This document shows positions 24,787 to 33,022 of a stretch of 64,000 nt of DNA, in pieces. Made by a program: the position numbers and the translations under genes. The DNA is taken from NCBI GenBank assembly GCA_035525785.1, contig DATLDQ010000062.1, forward strand, positions 1-64,000. The letters run 5' to 3'. Below the pieces are notes generated by a model. That model was given only the letters and a program-made list of their open reading frames with translations. It was not told where the DNA came from and did no database searches. This DNA is from CADEED01 sp035525785. Lineage in GTDB: Bacteria > Pseudomonadota > Gammaproteobacteria > Steroidobacterales > Steroidobacteraceae. The stretch's first letter is position 1. The number at the start of each line of letters is the position of its first letter.

Positions 24787-26658
24787 CTAGCCGGGGTTGC
24801 GCGTCCCGGGCGGTACGGATTTCACGATATCGCGCCATCTGAGGCAGGCCACCTCGTGCGCCTTGGCCTCGTGAAAATGGTCTTCATGCATTTCGCCGTG
24901 CTCCGCTGGCGCGTTTTCCAGGCCTGGAACAGCGATGGCGCATTCGGCCTGCGCCAAGGGGCAACGCGGATGGAATGCGCAGCCCGCGGGGCGCTCGACG
25001 GCGGAGGGATGGTCGGCGCGCGTGGGCTGCCCCGCGCGGATGATCGCATCGAGGCGCTCACGCTCGCGCACCGGGTCGAGCAGCGGCACCGCCTCTAACA
25101 ACATGCGCGTGTATGGATGACGCGGCGCGCGGAACACGGCCCCGGTAGGACCGCTCTCGACCGCGCGCCCGAGGTACATGACCAGCACGCGCTCACAAAG
25201 CCTGCGAACCACCGCGAGGTTGTGGCTGACGAACACGATACCGGTGCCGCGCCGTTTGATGTCGGCCAGCAGGTCGAGGATCTGCGCCTGGATGGAGACG
25301 TCCAGCGAGCTCACCGCCTCGTCGCAGACCAGTAGTTTGGGCTCGAGCACCATGGCGCGCGCGATGGCGACGCGCTGGCACTGGCCGCCGGACAAGGCGT
25401 GGCTGCGACGCGCCGCGAATTCGGGGCCCAGCCCGACACGTTCCAGCATCTCGCGTGCCCGCGTCCGCCGCTGATCGGCGCTCATCTGCGGACGCAAGGC
25501 CTGCAACGGCTCGACCACGATGTCGGCGACGCTCTGCAGAGGATCGAGACTGGCGACCGGATCCTGGAAGACCATCTGCAGGCCTGAGCGCACCGCCAGC
25601 AGATCCTTGCCGGTCGAATGCTGGATGGGGCTGCCGAGCCAGACGATCTCGCCCGACGCCACGTCGTGGAGCCGGAGCAGCGCGCGCGCCAGTGAAGACT
25701 TGCCGCAACCGGACTCACCGACGATGCCGAGTGCCTCCCCCGGCCCGACGCGAAGGCTCAGGGCGTCGACGGCCGTGAGCACCGGCGCCTTGCGTAACAG
25801 CGGCGCCCGCAGGCGATGCACGACGGTGACGGCGCGAGCTTCGAGCGCCGCGGGAAACGGAGGAGATGGGGTGTCGATGCGCGGCATTGCTGCATCGTCC
25901 ATGCGCGGGGCAGCCGCGACCAACGCTCGCGTGTACTCGTGCCCCGGCGCCGCGAGCATCGACGCGACGGGGCCGCGGTCGACGATGCGGCCCGCACGCA
26001 TGACTACGACCTCGTCGGCCAGCGCGGCGATCACGCCCATGTCGTGAGTGACCACGACCAGCGCCATGTTCCGTTCCCTGATGAGCTGGCGCAGCAGCGC
26101 GAGAAGTTGCGCCTGCACCGAGACGTCGAGCGCGGTGGTGGGCTCATCAGCGATCAGCAGTTCGGGATCGCAGGCCAGCGCCATGGCGATCATCACTCGC
26201 TGGCGCATGCCGCCCGAAAGCTCGTGGGGATACTGGCGCAAGCGGCGCGGCACGTCGTTCACCCTCACCTGCTCGAGAAGCCTGGCGGCGCCCTCGTGGG
26301 CGGCCGCGCGAGTGAAACCGCGATGCGTCATCAGCGGCTCGGCAATCTGCGCGCCGATTCGCAGGTGCGGCGTGAGCGAAGTCAGCGGGTCCTGGAAGAT
26401 CATCGCCACGCGGCGGCCGCGGATCTTCGCGGAGGCGCCTAGCAGGTCATCGCCGCGCAATCGTGCGGTGCCGCCCACGCGCGCCGCGGCGCCTGCCAGC
26501 CCGAGCATCGCGAGAAACGCCTGGCTCTTGCCCGCGCCGGACTCGCCGATGACACCGAGGCATCGGCCCGGCGCGACATCGAACGACAGTGAATCCACGA
26601 CGGTCTGTCCATCGTAGGACACGGTCAGTCCGCGCACTTCGAGCAGCGCCTCAGTCAT
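24787..26658 (-). CDS. Oligopeptide-type ABC importer, fused double ATPase
   Basis: The 623-residue protein contains two complete ATP-binding cassettes. The first has GESGAGKS, signature LSGGMRQRV and Walker B LLIADEPTTALD; the second has GESGCGKS, LSGGQCQRV and LLVCDEAVSSLD. The C-terminus carries the oligopeptide/dipeptide-transporter cysteine motif CAFHPRCPLAQAEC. This is the layout of YejF-type fused OppD-OppF. It overlaps the upstream permease by 8 nt. No substrate-binding protein gene is adjacent, so the substrate is unknown. Confidence 0.9.
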   Translation of the reverse strand: MTEALLEVRGLTVSYDGQTVVDSLSFDVAPGRCLGVIGESGAGKSQAFLAMLGLAGAAARVGGTARLRGDDLLGASAKIRGRRVAMIFQDPLTSLTPHLRIGAQIAEPLMTHRGFTRAAAHEGAARLLEQVRVNDVPRRLRQYPHELSGGMRQRVMIAMALACDPELLIADEPTTALDVSVQAQLLALLRQLIRERNMALVVVTHDMGVIAALADEVVVMRAGRIVDRGPVASMLAAPGHEYTRALVAAAPRMDDAAMPRIDTPSPPFPAALEARAVTVVHRLRAPLLRKAPVLTAVDALSLRVGPGEALGIVGESGCGKSSLARALLRLHDVASGEIVWLGSPIQHSTGKDLLAVRSGLQMVFQDPVASLDPLQSVADIVVEPLQALRPQMSADQRRTRAREMLERVGLGPEFAARRSHALSGGQCQRVAIARAMVLEPKLLVCDEAVSSLDVSIQAQILDLLADIKRRGTGIVFVSHNLAVVRRLCERVLVMYLGRAVESGPTGAVFRAPRHPYTRMLLEAVPLLDPVRERERLDAIIRAGQPTRADHPSAVERPAGCAFHPRCPLAQAECAIAVPGLENAPAEHGEMHEDHFHEAKAHEVACLRWRDIVKSVPPGTRNPG

Positions 26659-27472
26659 CGCGCGACTCCAGCCGTGCGCGCAGCCCGTCGCCCAGAAGGT
26701 TGAACGCCACCAGCGCCACGGTGAGCAGGGTCGCCGGCACCAGCAGCATCCAGGGCGCCGATTCCATCTCCTGCGCACCTTCATTGATCAGGCTGCCGAG
26801 ACTGGCGAAAGGCTCCTGTACGCCGAGACCGAGAAAACTCAGGAAACTTTCGAAGAGGATCATCTGCGGAATGGTCAGCGTGGCGTATGCGATCACGGGC
26901 CCCGCGACGTTCGGCACGATGTGGCGCAACAGGATGCCGCGCGTATTCATCCCGCTGACGATTGCGGCATCGATGAACTCGCGGCGGCGCAGGCTCAGCG
27001 TCTGCCCTCGCACGATGCGCGCCATGGTGAGCCAGCCAACCGCGCCGATGGCGATGATCAGCGCGGCGAGGCTGCCCCGCTCGAACAGCGTCGACAGGAT
27101 GATGACGATGAACACGTATGGCAGCGCGTAGACGATGTCGACGAAGCGCATCATGGCCGCGTCGACCTTGCCGCCGACGTAGCCCGCGACGGCTCCCCAG
27201 CCGACGCCGATGAGCACGCTCACCAGCGCCGATATGAAGCCGATGAACAGCGAGACCCGCAACGCCTGCATGCCGCGCGCGAACAGGTCGCGCCCGAGCC
27301 GATCGGTGCCCAGCCAGTGCGAGCCGAGCTGCGGGGGCTCGGCCTGGTGTTGCCAGTCGATGAAGTCAGGGCTGTAGGGCGAGAGCCAGGGCGACGCCAA
27401 GGCAAGCAAGGCCATTGCGCCGAGCACTGTTGCCGCGATGGCCGCGATGACGGTACGCGCACGGCGTCTCAT
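26651..27472 (-). CDS. ABC importer permease, OppC/YejE type
   Basis: This 273-residue inner-membrane permease has an N-terminal helix, then the OppC-type motif GTDRLGRDLFARGMQALRVSL and the coupling-helix region (RREFIDAAIVSGMNTRGILLRHIVPN). It ends with the LLGDGLRARLES tail seen in DppC/OppC proteins. It pairs with the adjacent OppB-type permease, whose stop it overlaps by 4 nt. Confidence 0.92.
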   Translation of the reverse strand: MRRRARTVIAAIAATVLGAMALLALASPWLSPYSPDFIDWQHQAEPPQLGSHWLGTDRLGRDLFARGMQALRVSLFIGFISALVSVLIGVGWGAVAGYVGGKVDAAMMRFVDIVYALPYVFIVIILSTLFERGSLAALIIAIGAVGWLTMARIVRGQTLSLRRREFIDAAIVSGMNTRGILLRHIVPNVAGPVIAYATLTIPQMILFESFLSFLGLGVQEPFASLGSLINEGAQEMESAPWMLLVPATLLTVALVAFNLLGDGLRARLESRDD

Positions 27473-28392
27473 GGATAGCGCACGCGCGGATCCAGCCAGC
27501 CATATAAAAGGTCCGCGACCAGATTGCAGATCAGCGTGAACAGCCCATAGACCAGGATCATGCCCATGACCAGCGGATAGTCGCGATCGATCGCGCCCTG
27601 GATGAGATAGCGTCCGGACCCCGGCAGCCCGAAGACGGACTCGACCACCAGCGAGCCCGTCACGACGAAAGCGACGGCCGGCCCGAGGTAACTCACCACC
27701 GGGATCAGCGCGGGGCGCAACGCATGGCGCAACAGCACCGTGCGCGTCGGCATCCCCTTCGCCCAGGCCGTGCGGATGTAGTTCGACCGCAGTACCTGCT
27801 GCATGCTGCCGCGCATGAGTCGCGCGACATACGCGCCCACGGGCAGGGCCAGCGTGATGACGGGGAGCACCAGGTAGCTCACGTCACCTGGCTCATAGCC
27901 CGCGACGCGGAAGATCGGCCAGTAGATCCCGAAAACCAGCGCGAGCAACGGGCCCACGACGAATCCCGGCAAAACCACCCCGAGCAGCGAGAGATTCATG
28001 AGCGCGTGGTCGGCGAGGCTGTCGGCGCGCCAGGCCGCGTAAGCGCCCAGCGGTACGCCCAGCAGGAACGCCAGCAACGCCGCGGCGGCGCCGATAGTTA
28101 GGCTGAGCGGCAGCCCGTCGGCGATCAGCTCGTTGACGCGGAAATCCTTGTAGCGGAACGAAGGCCCTAGGTCGCCGCGCGCGGCGCCGGCGAGATAGCG
28201 TCCGTACTGGGTGAGCAGCGGCGCATCCAGGCCGTAGGCCGCCTCGAGATTCGCCCGGACGGCCGGCGGCAGCTGTTGTTCCTGCGAAAACGGCGAGCCC
28301 GGAGCGAGCCGTATGATGAAGAACGACAGGCTGACCAGGACGAACAGAGTCGGGACCAGACCGGCGATACGGCGCAGCGCGTAGGCAAACAC
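27469..28392 (-). CDS. ABC importer permease, OppB/YejB type
   Basis: The 307-residue permease has the OppB N-terminus (LRRIAGLVPTLFVLVSLSFF, RLAPGSPF), the coupling-helix pattern YIRTAWAKGMPTRTVLLRHALR and the C-terminal LADLLYGWLDPRVRY. It begins at GTG with GGAGG about 11 bases upstream. It is the first gene of the three-gene transporter operon, divergent from etfB across 61 bases. Confidence 0.92.
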   Translation of the reverse strand: MFAYALRRIAGLVPTLFVLVSLSFFIIRLAPGSPFSQEQQLPPAVRANLEAAYGLDAPLLTQYGRYLAGAARGDLGPSFRYKDFRVNELIADGLPLSLTIGAAAALLAFLLGVPLGAYAAWRADSLADHALMNLSLLGVVLPGFVVGPLLALVFGIYWPIFRVAGYEPGDVSYLVLPVITLALPVGAYVARLMRGSMQQVLRSNYIRTAWAKGMPTRTVLLRHALRPALIPVVSYLGPAVAFVVTGSLVVESVFGLPGSGRYLIQGAIDRDYPLVMGMILVYGLFTLICNLVADLLYGWLDPRVRYP

Positions 28393-28453
28393 GTACTAAT
28401 AAACCTCCGGCCCAGCCTCGAACACGCGCGCGACTCCCGCTAAACTCGCACCG

Positions 28454-29221
28454 ATGGAAACCCCACAAAACTCCCGGCGAATTCTGGTCGCAATCAAACG
28501 CGTCGTCGACTACAACGTGCGCATCCGCGTGAAGCCCGATGGCTCCGGCGTGATGCTCGACGGCGTCAAGCTCAGCATCAATCCCTTCGACGCCATCGCC
28601 ATCGAAGAGGCGCTGCGGATCAAGGAGCGCGGCCTGGCGGATGAAGTCGTCGTCGCCACCATCGGCCCGGCCGACTGCCAGCCCATGTTGCGCAACGCCC
28701 TGGCCATGGGTGCGCAGCGCGCGCTGCACGTCGTGGCGGATATCACGCTCGAACCGCTGGCGGCGGCCCGCGTGTTGCTCGAACTCGTGAAGAAGGAATC
28801 GCCGCTGCTGGTGATCCTGGGCAAACAGGCCATCGACGACGACAACAACCAGACGGGCCAGATGCTGGCGGCACTGTGGGATCGGCCACAGGCCACGTTC
28901 GCTTCCAAGGTCGAACTCGCCGACGGCAAGGCGAAGGTGACGCGCGAAGTCGATGCGGGCCTCGAGACCATCGAGGTCGACCTGCCAGCCGTCATCACCA
29001 CCGACCTGCGCCTCAACGAGCCCCGATTCGTGAAGCTGCCCGAGATCATGAAGGCCAAGACCAAGCCACTCGCGACGATCCCGCTTGCCGAAGTCGGCGG
29101 CACTGGCGCCGCACGCGTCAAGGTGCTCAGGACCGAGCCACCACCTGCACGGCAGCGCGGCATCATGGTCAAGGATGCCGCCGAGTTGTACGGCGAGCTG
29201 AGCAAGCGGGGGCTGGTATGA
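28454..29221 (+). CDS. etfB: Electron transfer flavoprotein beta subunit
   Basis: The 255-residue beta subunit forms a heterodimer with EtfA and passes electrons from acyl-CoA and related dehydrogenases to ETF-quinone oxidoreductase. It shows the family start ILVAIKRVVDYNVRIRV, NPFDAIAIEEALRIKE and the AMP-site region LGKQAIDDDNNQTGQMLAALW. ATG 28454 is preceded by a TAAACT hexamer at 28441-28446, a possible -10 box. The stop overlaps etfA as ATGA. Confidence 0.96.
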   Translation: METPQNSRRILVAIKRVVDYNVRIRVKPDGSGVMLDGVKLSINPFDAIAIEEALRIKERGLADEVVVATIGPADCQPMLRNALAMGAQRALHVVADITLEPLAAARVLLELVKKESPLLVILGKQAIDDDNNQTGQMLAALWDRPQATFASKVELADGKAKVTREVDAGLETIEVDLPAVITTDLRLNEPRFVKLPEIMKAKTKPLATIPLAEVGGTGAARVKVLRTEPPPARQRGIMVKDAAELYGELSKRGLV

Positions 29222-30165
29222 CGCAGGTTCTCGTCGTCGCGGAACATGCGAACGGAAAACTCAACCCGGCCACGGCCAAGTGCGTCAAGGCTGCGGGCTC
29301 GCTCGGGGCCGCCGAGATCGTCGTCGCGGTTTTCGCCGCGCCCGGGTCGCCGGTACCCGCACTGGCCGCGCAGATCTCGGGCGTGGCGCGCGTACTGGAT
29401 GTCGCGAGCGCGGCCAACGAGCACGCCCTCGCGGCGATGCTCGCACCGCAGGTGGCGGAGATTGCCGCGCCCTTCTCGCACGTGCTCGGCCCGTCCACCA
29501 CCTTCGGCAAGGACCTGATGCCGCGTGTCGCCGCTCTGCTCGATGCGCCGCAGGTATCCGACATCATGGCCATCGAGAGCGCCACGCGTTTCAAACGGCC
29601 TATCTACGCGGGCAACGCCATCACCACCGTGGAGGTCGCCGCGGGTGTGAAGATCGTCGCCACCGTCCGCATCGCCTCGTTCGAGGCGGCTGCCAGCGGC
29701 GGATCGGCGCAAATCGAGAGCGTCTCACCCCGAGCAGCGCTGCCATCCCACACGCGCTTCGTCGGCCTGGCCGCGGCCGGCGGCGACCGCCCTGACCTGC
29801 AGAGCGCTTCGAAGGTGATCTCGGGCGGACGCGCGCTGGCGAGCAGCGATGCCTTCAAGCTCATCTATTCGCTGGCCGACAAGATCGGCGCAGCCGTGGG
29901 CGCCTCGCGTGCCGCGGTGGACGCGGGCTACGTGGCCAGTGACATGCAGGTGGGACAGACCGGCAAGATCATCGCGCCGGAGCTGTACATCGCGATCGGC
30001 ATCTCGGGCGCGATACAGCACCTCACCGGCATCAAGGATGCGCGCACCATCGTCGCGATCAACAAGGACGCCGAGGCGCCGATATTCGAGGTGGCGGACA
30101 TCGGCCTCGTCGGCGACCTGTTCACGATCGTGCCGGAGCTCGAGAAGTTGATCGGCTCGAAGTAG
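29218..30165 (+). CDS. etfA: Electron transfer flavoprotein alpha subunit
   Basis: This 315-residue subunit binds the redox-active FAD. The C-terminal FAD signature is present (VGQTGKIIAPELYIAIGISGAIQ, then INKDAEAPIFEVADIGLVGDL). The ATG is set by the 4-nt overlap with etfB. ETF dehydrogenase and acyl-CoA dehydrogenase genes are not in the window; the nearby HMG-CoA lyase and CoA-transferase genes fit an acyl-CoA context. Confidence 0.96.
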   Translation: MTQVLVVAEHANGKLNPATAKCVKAAGSLGAAEIVVAVFAAPGSPVPALAAQISGVARVLDVASAANEHALAAMLAPQVAEIAAPFSHVLGPSTTFGKDLMPRVAALLDAPQVSDIMAIESATRFKRPIYAGNAITTVEVAAGVKIVATVRIASFEAAASGGSAQIESVSPRAALPSHTRFVGLAAAGGDRPDLQSASKVISGGRALASSDAFKLIYSLADKIGAAVGASRAAVDAGYVASDMQVGQTGKIIAPELYIAIGISGAIQHLTGIKDARTIVAINKDAEAPIFEVADIGLVGDLFTIVPELEKLIGSK

Positions 30166-30179
30166 CTACCACCCTCCGC

Positions 30180-30230
30180 AGCAAGGGGACAGACTCGCTA
30201 GCAAGGGGACAGATTTCGAATCTGTCCCCT
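30180..30230. repeat. REP-like palindrome with direct repeat after etfA
   Basis: AGGGGACAGATT at 30204-30215 and its exact complement at 30219-30230 form a 12-bp stem with a 3-base loop. A 14-base copy of the left arm region (AGCAAGGGGACAGA) also occurs 20 bases earlier, at 30180-30193. It lies between the convergent etfA and peroxiredoxin genes, where the hairpin could stop transcription from both sides. From memory, similar GGGGACAG-type palindromes are dispersed in related genomes and are linked to REP-associated transposases; this needs a genome search. Confidence 0.6.
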
Positions 30231-30256
30231 CTTACTTTCCTCTCGGTCAACCCAGC

Positions 30257-30739
30257 CTACAGCTTGCCCAGGACGTACTCCGCCGCCGAGACCTTGAACT
30301 CCTTCGGCGCTTCTACTTCCACGTCCGTGGCCACGCCGTCCTTGACGACGACAGCGAATCTCTGGCCGCGCGTGCCCATGCCGAAGCCGCGACCATCCAT
30401 CTCGAGGCCCAGCGCCTTCGCGTAGTCACCGTTGCCATCGGCGAGCATCAGCACGTTGTCACCGACGTTCGCGTGCTTGCCCCAGGCATCCATGACGAAT
30501 ACGTCGTTCACCGCCATGCAGGCAATGGTATCGACGCCCTTGGCCTTGATGGCCGATGCCTTGTCGACATAGCCCGGCAGATGCTTGGCATCGCAGGTGG
30601 GCGTGAACGCACCCGGCACCGAGAACAGCACCACCGTCTTGCCCTTGAAGAGCTGGTCAGTGGTGAGGTCCTGTATCCCATCCTTCGTCTTGGTCTTGAA
30701 CGTGCCCGCGGGCATCGTGTCGCCTGCCTTGATAGCCAT
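30257..30739 (-). CDS. Peroxiredoxin of the Prx5 family
   Basis: This 160-residue thiol peroxidase reduces hydrogen peroxide and organic peroxides. The peroxidatic cysteine is Cys49 in PGAFTPTCDAKHLPGY, and a second cysteine (Cys74 in TIACMAVND) is at the usual position for this bacterial group. There is no fused glutaredoxin domain. The ATG at 30739 has AAGGAGA upstream. The stop lies 27 bases from the palindrome after etfA. Confidence 0.93.
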   Translation of the reverse strand: MAIKAGDTMPAGTFKTKTKDGIQDLTTDQLFKGKTVVLFSVPGAFTPTCDAKHLPGYVDKASAIKAKGVDTIACMAVNDVFVMDAWGKHANVGDNVLMLADGNGDYAKALGLEMDGRGFGMGTRGQRFAVVVKDGVATDVEVEAPKEFKVSAAEYVLGKL

Positions 30740-30759
30740 CGTCTTCTCCTTGTAAGAAT

Positions 30760-31680
30760 TCAGTTCAGCGCCGGGAACAGCCCTGCCTTCAGCACCATGC
30801 CGGGCACGGTGTGTTCGAGCTTGCCCTGCAGCCAGCGGCTGGTTTCCAGCAACTCCGGAAGATCCACGCCGGTTTCGTATCCCATACGATGCAGCATGTA
30901 GATGAGGTCTTCGGTGGGAATGTTGCCCGTCGCCGCGGGTGCGAACGGGCAGCCGCCGATACCACCACAGCTCGCGTCGAGAACGCGAACGCCCGCTTCG
31001 ACGGCGGCGTACGCATTCGCGAGGCCGGTGTTGCGCGTGTTGTGGAAATGCGCGCGAAGCTTCGTGCCGGGCAATGCGGCGCCAAGCTCCGACACCAGCG
31101 CGCGCACCTGCGTCGGCACGGCGACGCCGATGGTATCGGCCACCGCGATTTCGTCGGGCTCGCCCGACGCGAGACGGCGTGCCACGTCGACCACACGCGG
31201 CACGGGCACTTCTCCCTCGAAGGGACAACCGAATGCCGTCGATATCGTGATCTGGGCGCGGATGCCGGCCGCTTTGGCGGCTGCGGCGATCTCGAGCCAC
31301 GCGGCGATGCCCTCGTCCACGCTGCAGCCCTGATTACGCTGGCTGAAGCTTTCGGTGGCCGCGATCGCCATGCCCACCTCGGTACAGCCCGCGGCCAATG
31401 CCCTCTCGAAGCCCCGGAGATTCAGCACCAGGCCGATGTACCGCGCAGCGGGACCGATGCGGGCGAGTTCGCCCAACACGGCCTCGGCGTCGGCCATCTG
31501 CGGCACGCGCTTGGGATTGACGAAGCTCGCCACCTCGATGCGCGGCAGCCCGGCGGCCGCCAGCCTGCGGATGAGCTCGACCTTGGTCGCAGTGGGCAGC
31601 ACCTGCGGCTCGCTCTGCAAGCCGTCACGCGGCCCCACTTCGACGATCTCGACGCTTCTGGTATCGGCGTTGGAATCCAT
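30760..31680 (-). CDS. mvaB: Hydroxymethylglutaryl-CoA lyase
   Basis: The 306-residue TIM-barrel enzyme splits HMG-CoA into acetoacetate and acetyl-CoA, the last step of leucine breakdown. It shows EVGPRDGLQSE at the N-terminus, ISTAFGCPFEGEV, RAHFHNTRNTGLAN and the signature SCGGIGGCPFAPAATGN with the catalytic cysteine. The gene precedes the peroxiredoxin by 20 bases and is divergent from the CoA-transferase gene. The rest of a leucine-degradation operon is not present. Confidence 0.92.
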   Translation of the reverse strand: MDSNADTRSVEIVEVGPRDGLQSEPQVLPTATKVELIRRLAAAGLPRIEVASFVNPKRVPQMADAEAVLGELARIGPAARYIGLVLNLRGFERALAAGCTEVGMAIAATESFSQRNQGCSVDEGIAAWLEIAAAAKAAGIRAQITISTAFGCPFEGEVPVPRVVDVARRLASGEPDEIAVADTIGVAVPTQVRALVSELGAALPGTKLRAHFHNTRNTGLANAYAAVEAGVRVLDASCGGIGGCPFAPAATGNIPTEDLIYMLHRMGYETGVDLPELLETSRWLQGKLEHTVPGMVLKAGLFPALN

Positions 31681-31744
31681 GGCGTGATTCTATCGTCTCC
31701 TCGCGCTTGACCCTCTGCGGGCGCGTGGGTACAAACCCGGCGCC

Positions 31745-32956
31745 ATGACTCCAACCCAAACAAACACGGCCGGCGCATTGTCCGACCTGCGCGTCCTCGA
31801 GCTGGGCACGCTGATCGCAGGACCGTTCTGCGGGCAGTTGCTGGGCGACATGGGGGCGGAAGTCATCAAGATCGAGGCGCCCGGCCAGGGCGACCCGATG
31901 CGCCATTGGGGGCCGCAGAAGCGTGGCACGCCGTCCGTGTGGTGGCCGGTGATCGGGCGGAACAAGAAGGGCGTCACCCTCGACCTTCGGCAGCCTGCCG
32001 GGCAGTCCCTTTTCAAAGACTTATGCCGCAAAGCTGATGTAGTCATCGAGAACTTCCGGCCGGGTACCCTCGAGAAGTGGAACTGCGGCTGGGACGAGCT
32101 GGCTCGCATCAATCCGCGTCTCATCCTGGTCCGCGTCTCCGGCTACGGACAGACCGGACCGTACGCGCAACGCGCCGGGTACGGCGGCATCGGCGAGGCC
32201 ATGGGCGGCCTGCGCTACATCGTCGGCGAGCCCGATCGGCCGCCTTCGCGCGTGGGCATCAGCATCGGCGACTCGCTGGCGGCGGTACATGCCTGCATGG
32301 GGACGCTGGCCGCGCTGCATCACCGCGAGCGCACCGGCGTGGGCCAGGTGGTCGATGCGGCGATCTACGAGTCCGTGCTCAACATGATGGAGTCACTGGT
32401 CACCGAGTACGACCAGCTGGGCCACGTGCGCGAGCGCAGCGGACCCATCCTGCCACGCATCGCACCCTCGAACGTCTACCCCACCCGTGATGGCATCGTC
32501 ATGATCGGCGCCAACCAGGACACGGTGTTCGCACGTCTCGCGGCGGCGATGGAGACACCCTCGCTCGCCGAGGATGCGCGCTACCGCGATCACACCGCGC
32601 GCGGAGAGAACCAGCAGGAACTGGATACGCTGATCGCCGGGTGGACAGCGACGCTCACCACCCGCGAGCTGCTCGATCGATTGGAACAGCACGGCATCCC
32701 GTCCGGGCTCATCTACCGCACCGCGGACATGCTCGAAGACCCGCACTTCGCGGCGCGCGAGGCCATCGTCACCACCGAGCACCCGGCCTTCGGCAAGTTG
32801 CGCATGCAGAATGTCGCGCCAAGGCTTTCGGCCAGCCCGAGCTCGGTGCGTACTCCGGCGCCGGAGCTCGGGCAGCACAACGACGAGATCTACGGCCAGC
32901 TGCTCGGGCTCGATGCCGCCGCGCGCGATGCCTTGCGCGCCGCCGGCGTGGTCTAG
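31745..32956 (+). CDS. CaiB/BaiF family class III CoA-transferase
   Basis: This 403-residue family III CoA-transferase moves CoA between carboxylic acids. It shows LRVLELGTLIAGPFCGQLLGD, EVIKIEAPGQGDPMR, the RISGYGQTGP-type motif (VRVSGYGQTGPYAQRAGYG) and the catalytic aspartate in VVDAAIYESVL. The substrate cannot be read from sequence. It is divergent from mvaB across 64 bases, which makes a role in catabolism of branched acyl-CoAs plausible but unproven. Confidence 0.88.
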   Translation: MTPTQTNTAGALSDLRVLELGTLIAGPFCGQLLGDMGAEVIKIEAPGQGDPMRHWGPQKRGTPSVWWPVIGRNKKGVTLDLRQPAGQSLFKDLCRKADVVIENFRPGTLEKWNCGWDELARINPRLILVRVSGYGQTGPYAQRAGYGGIGEAMGGLRYIVGEPDRPPSRVGISIGDSLAAVHACMGTLAALHHRERTGVGQVVDAAIYESVLNMMESLVTEYDQLGHVRERSGPILPRIAPSNVYPTRDGIVMIGANQDTVFARLAAAMETPSLAEDARYRDHTARGENQQELDTLIAGWTATLTTRELLDRLEQHGIPSGLIYRTADMLEDPHFAAREAIVTTEHPAFGKLRMQNVAPRLSASPSSVRTPAPELGQHNDEIYGQLLGLDAAARDALRAAGVV

Positions 32957-32976
32957 CTACCGGGGCCGGAAACGAA

Positions 32977-32999
32977 AAGGCCGGGCATTGCCCGGCCTT
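32977..32999. terminator. Bidirectional intrinsic terminator
   Basis: An 11-bp perfect stem (AAGGCCGGGCA/TGCCCGGCCTT) around a single central T sits between the CoA-transferase stop and the stop of the minus-strand TPR gene. In practice the innermost pairs open to form the loop. A short A-run flanks the left side (T-run for minus-strand transcripts). Confidence 0.75.
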
Positions 33000-33022
33000 C
33001 GCGTCTGCGCTGCGCGCGCAAA

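Noticed and set aside
30740..31300. Long upstream extension of the peroxiredoxin frame
   Set aside because: It is read through the HMG-CoA lyase gene in another frame; the peroxiredoxin N-terminus starts cleanly at ATG 30739 with AAGGAGA upstream.
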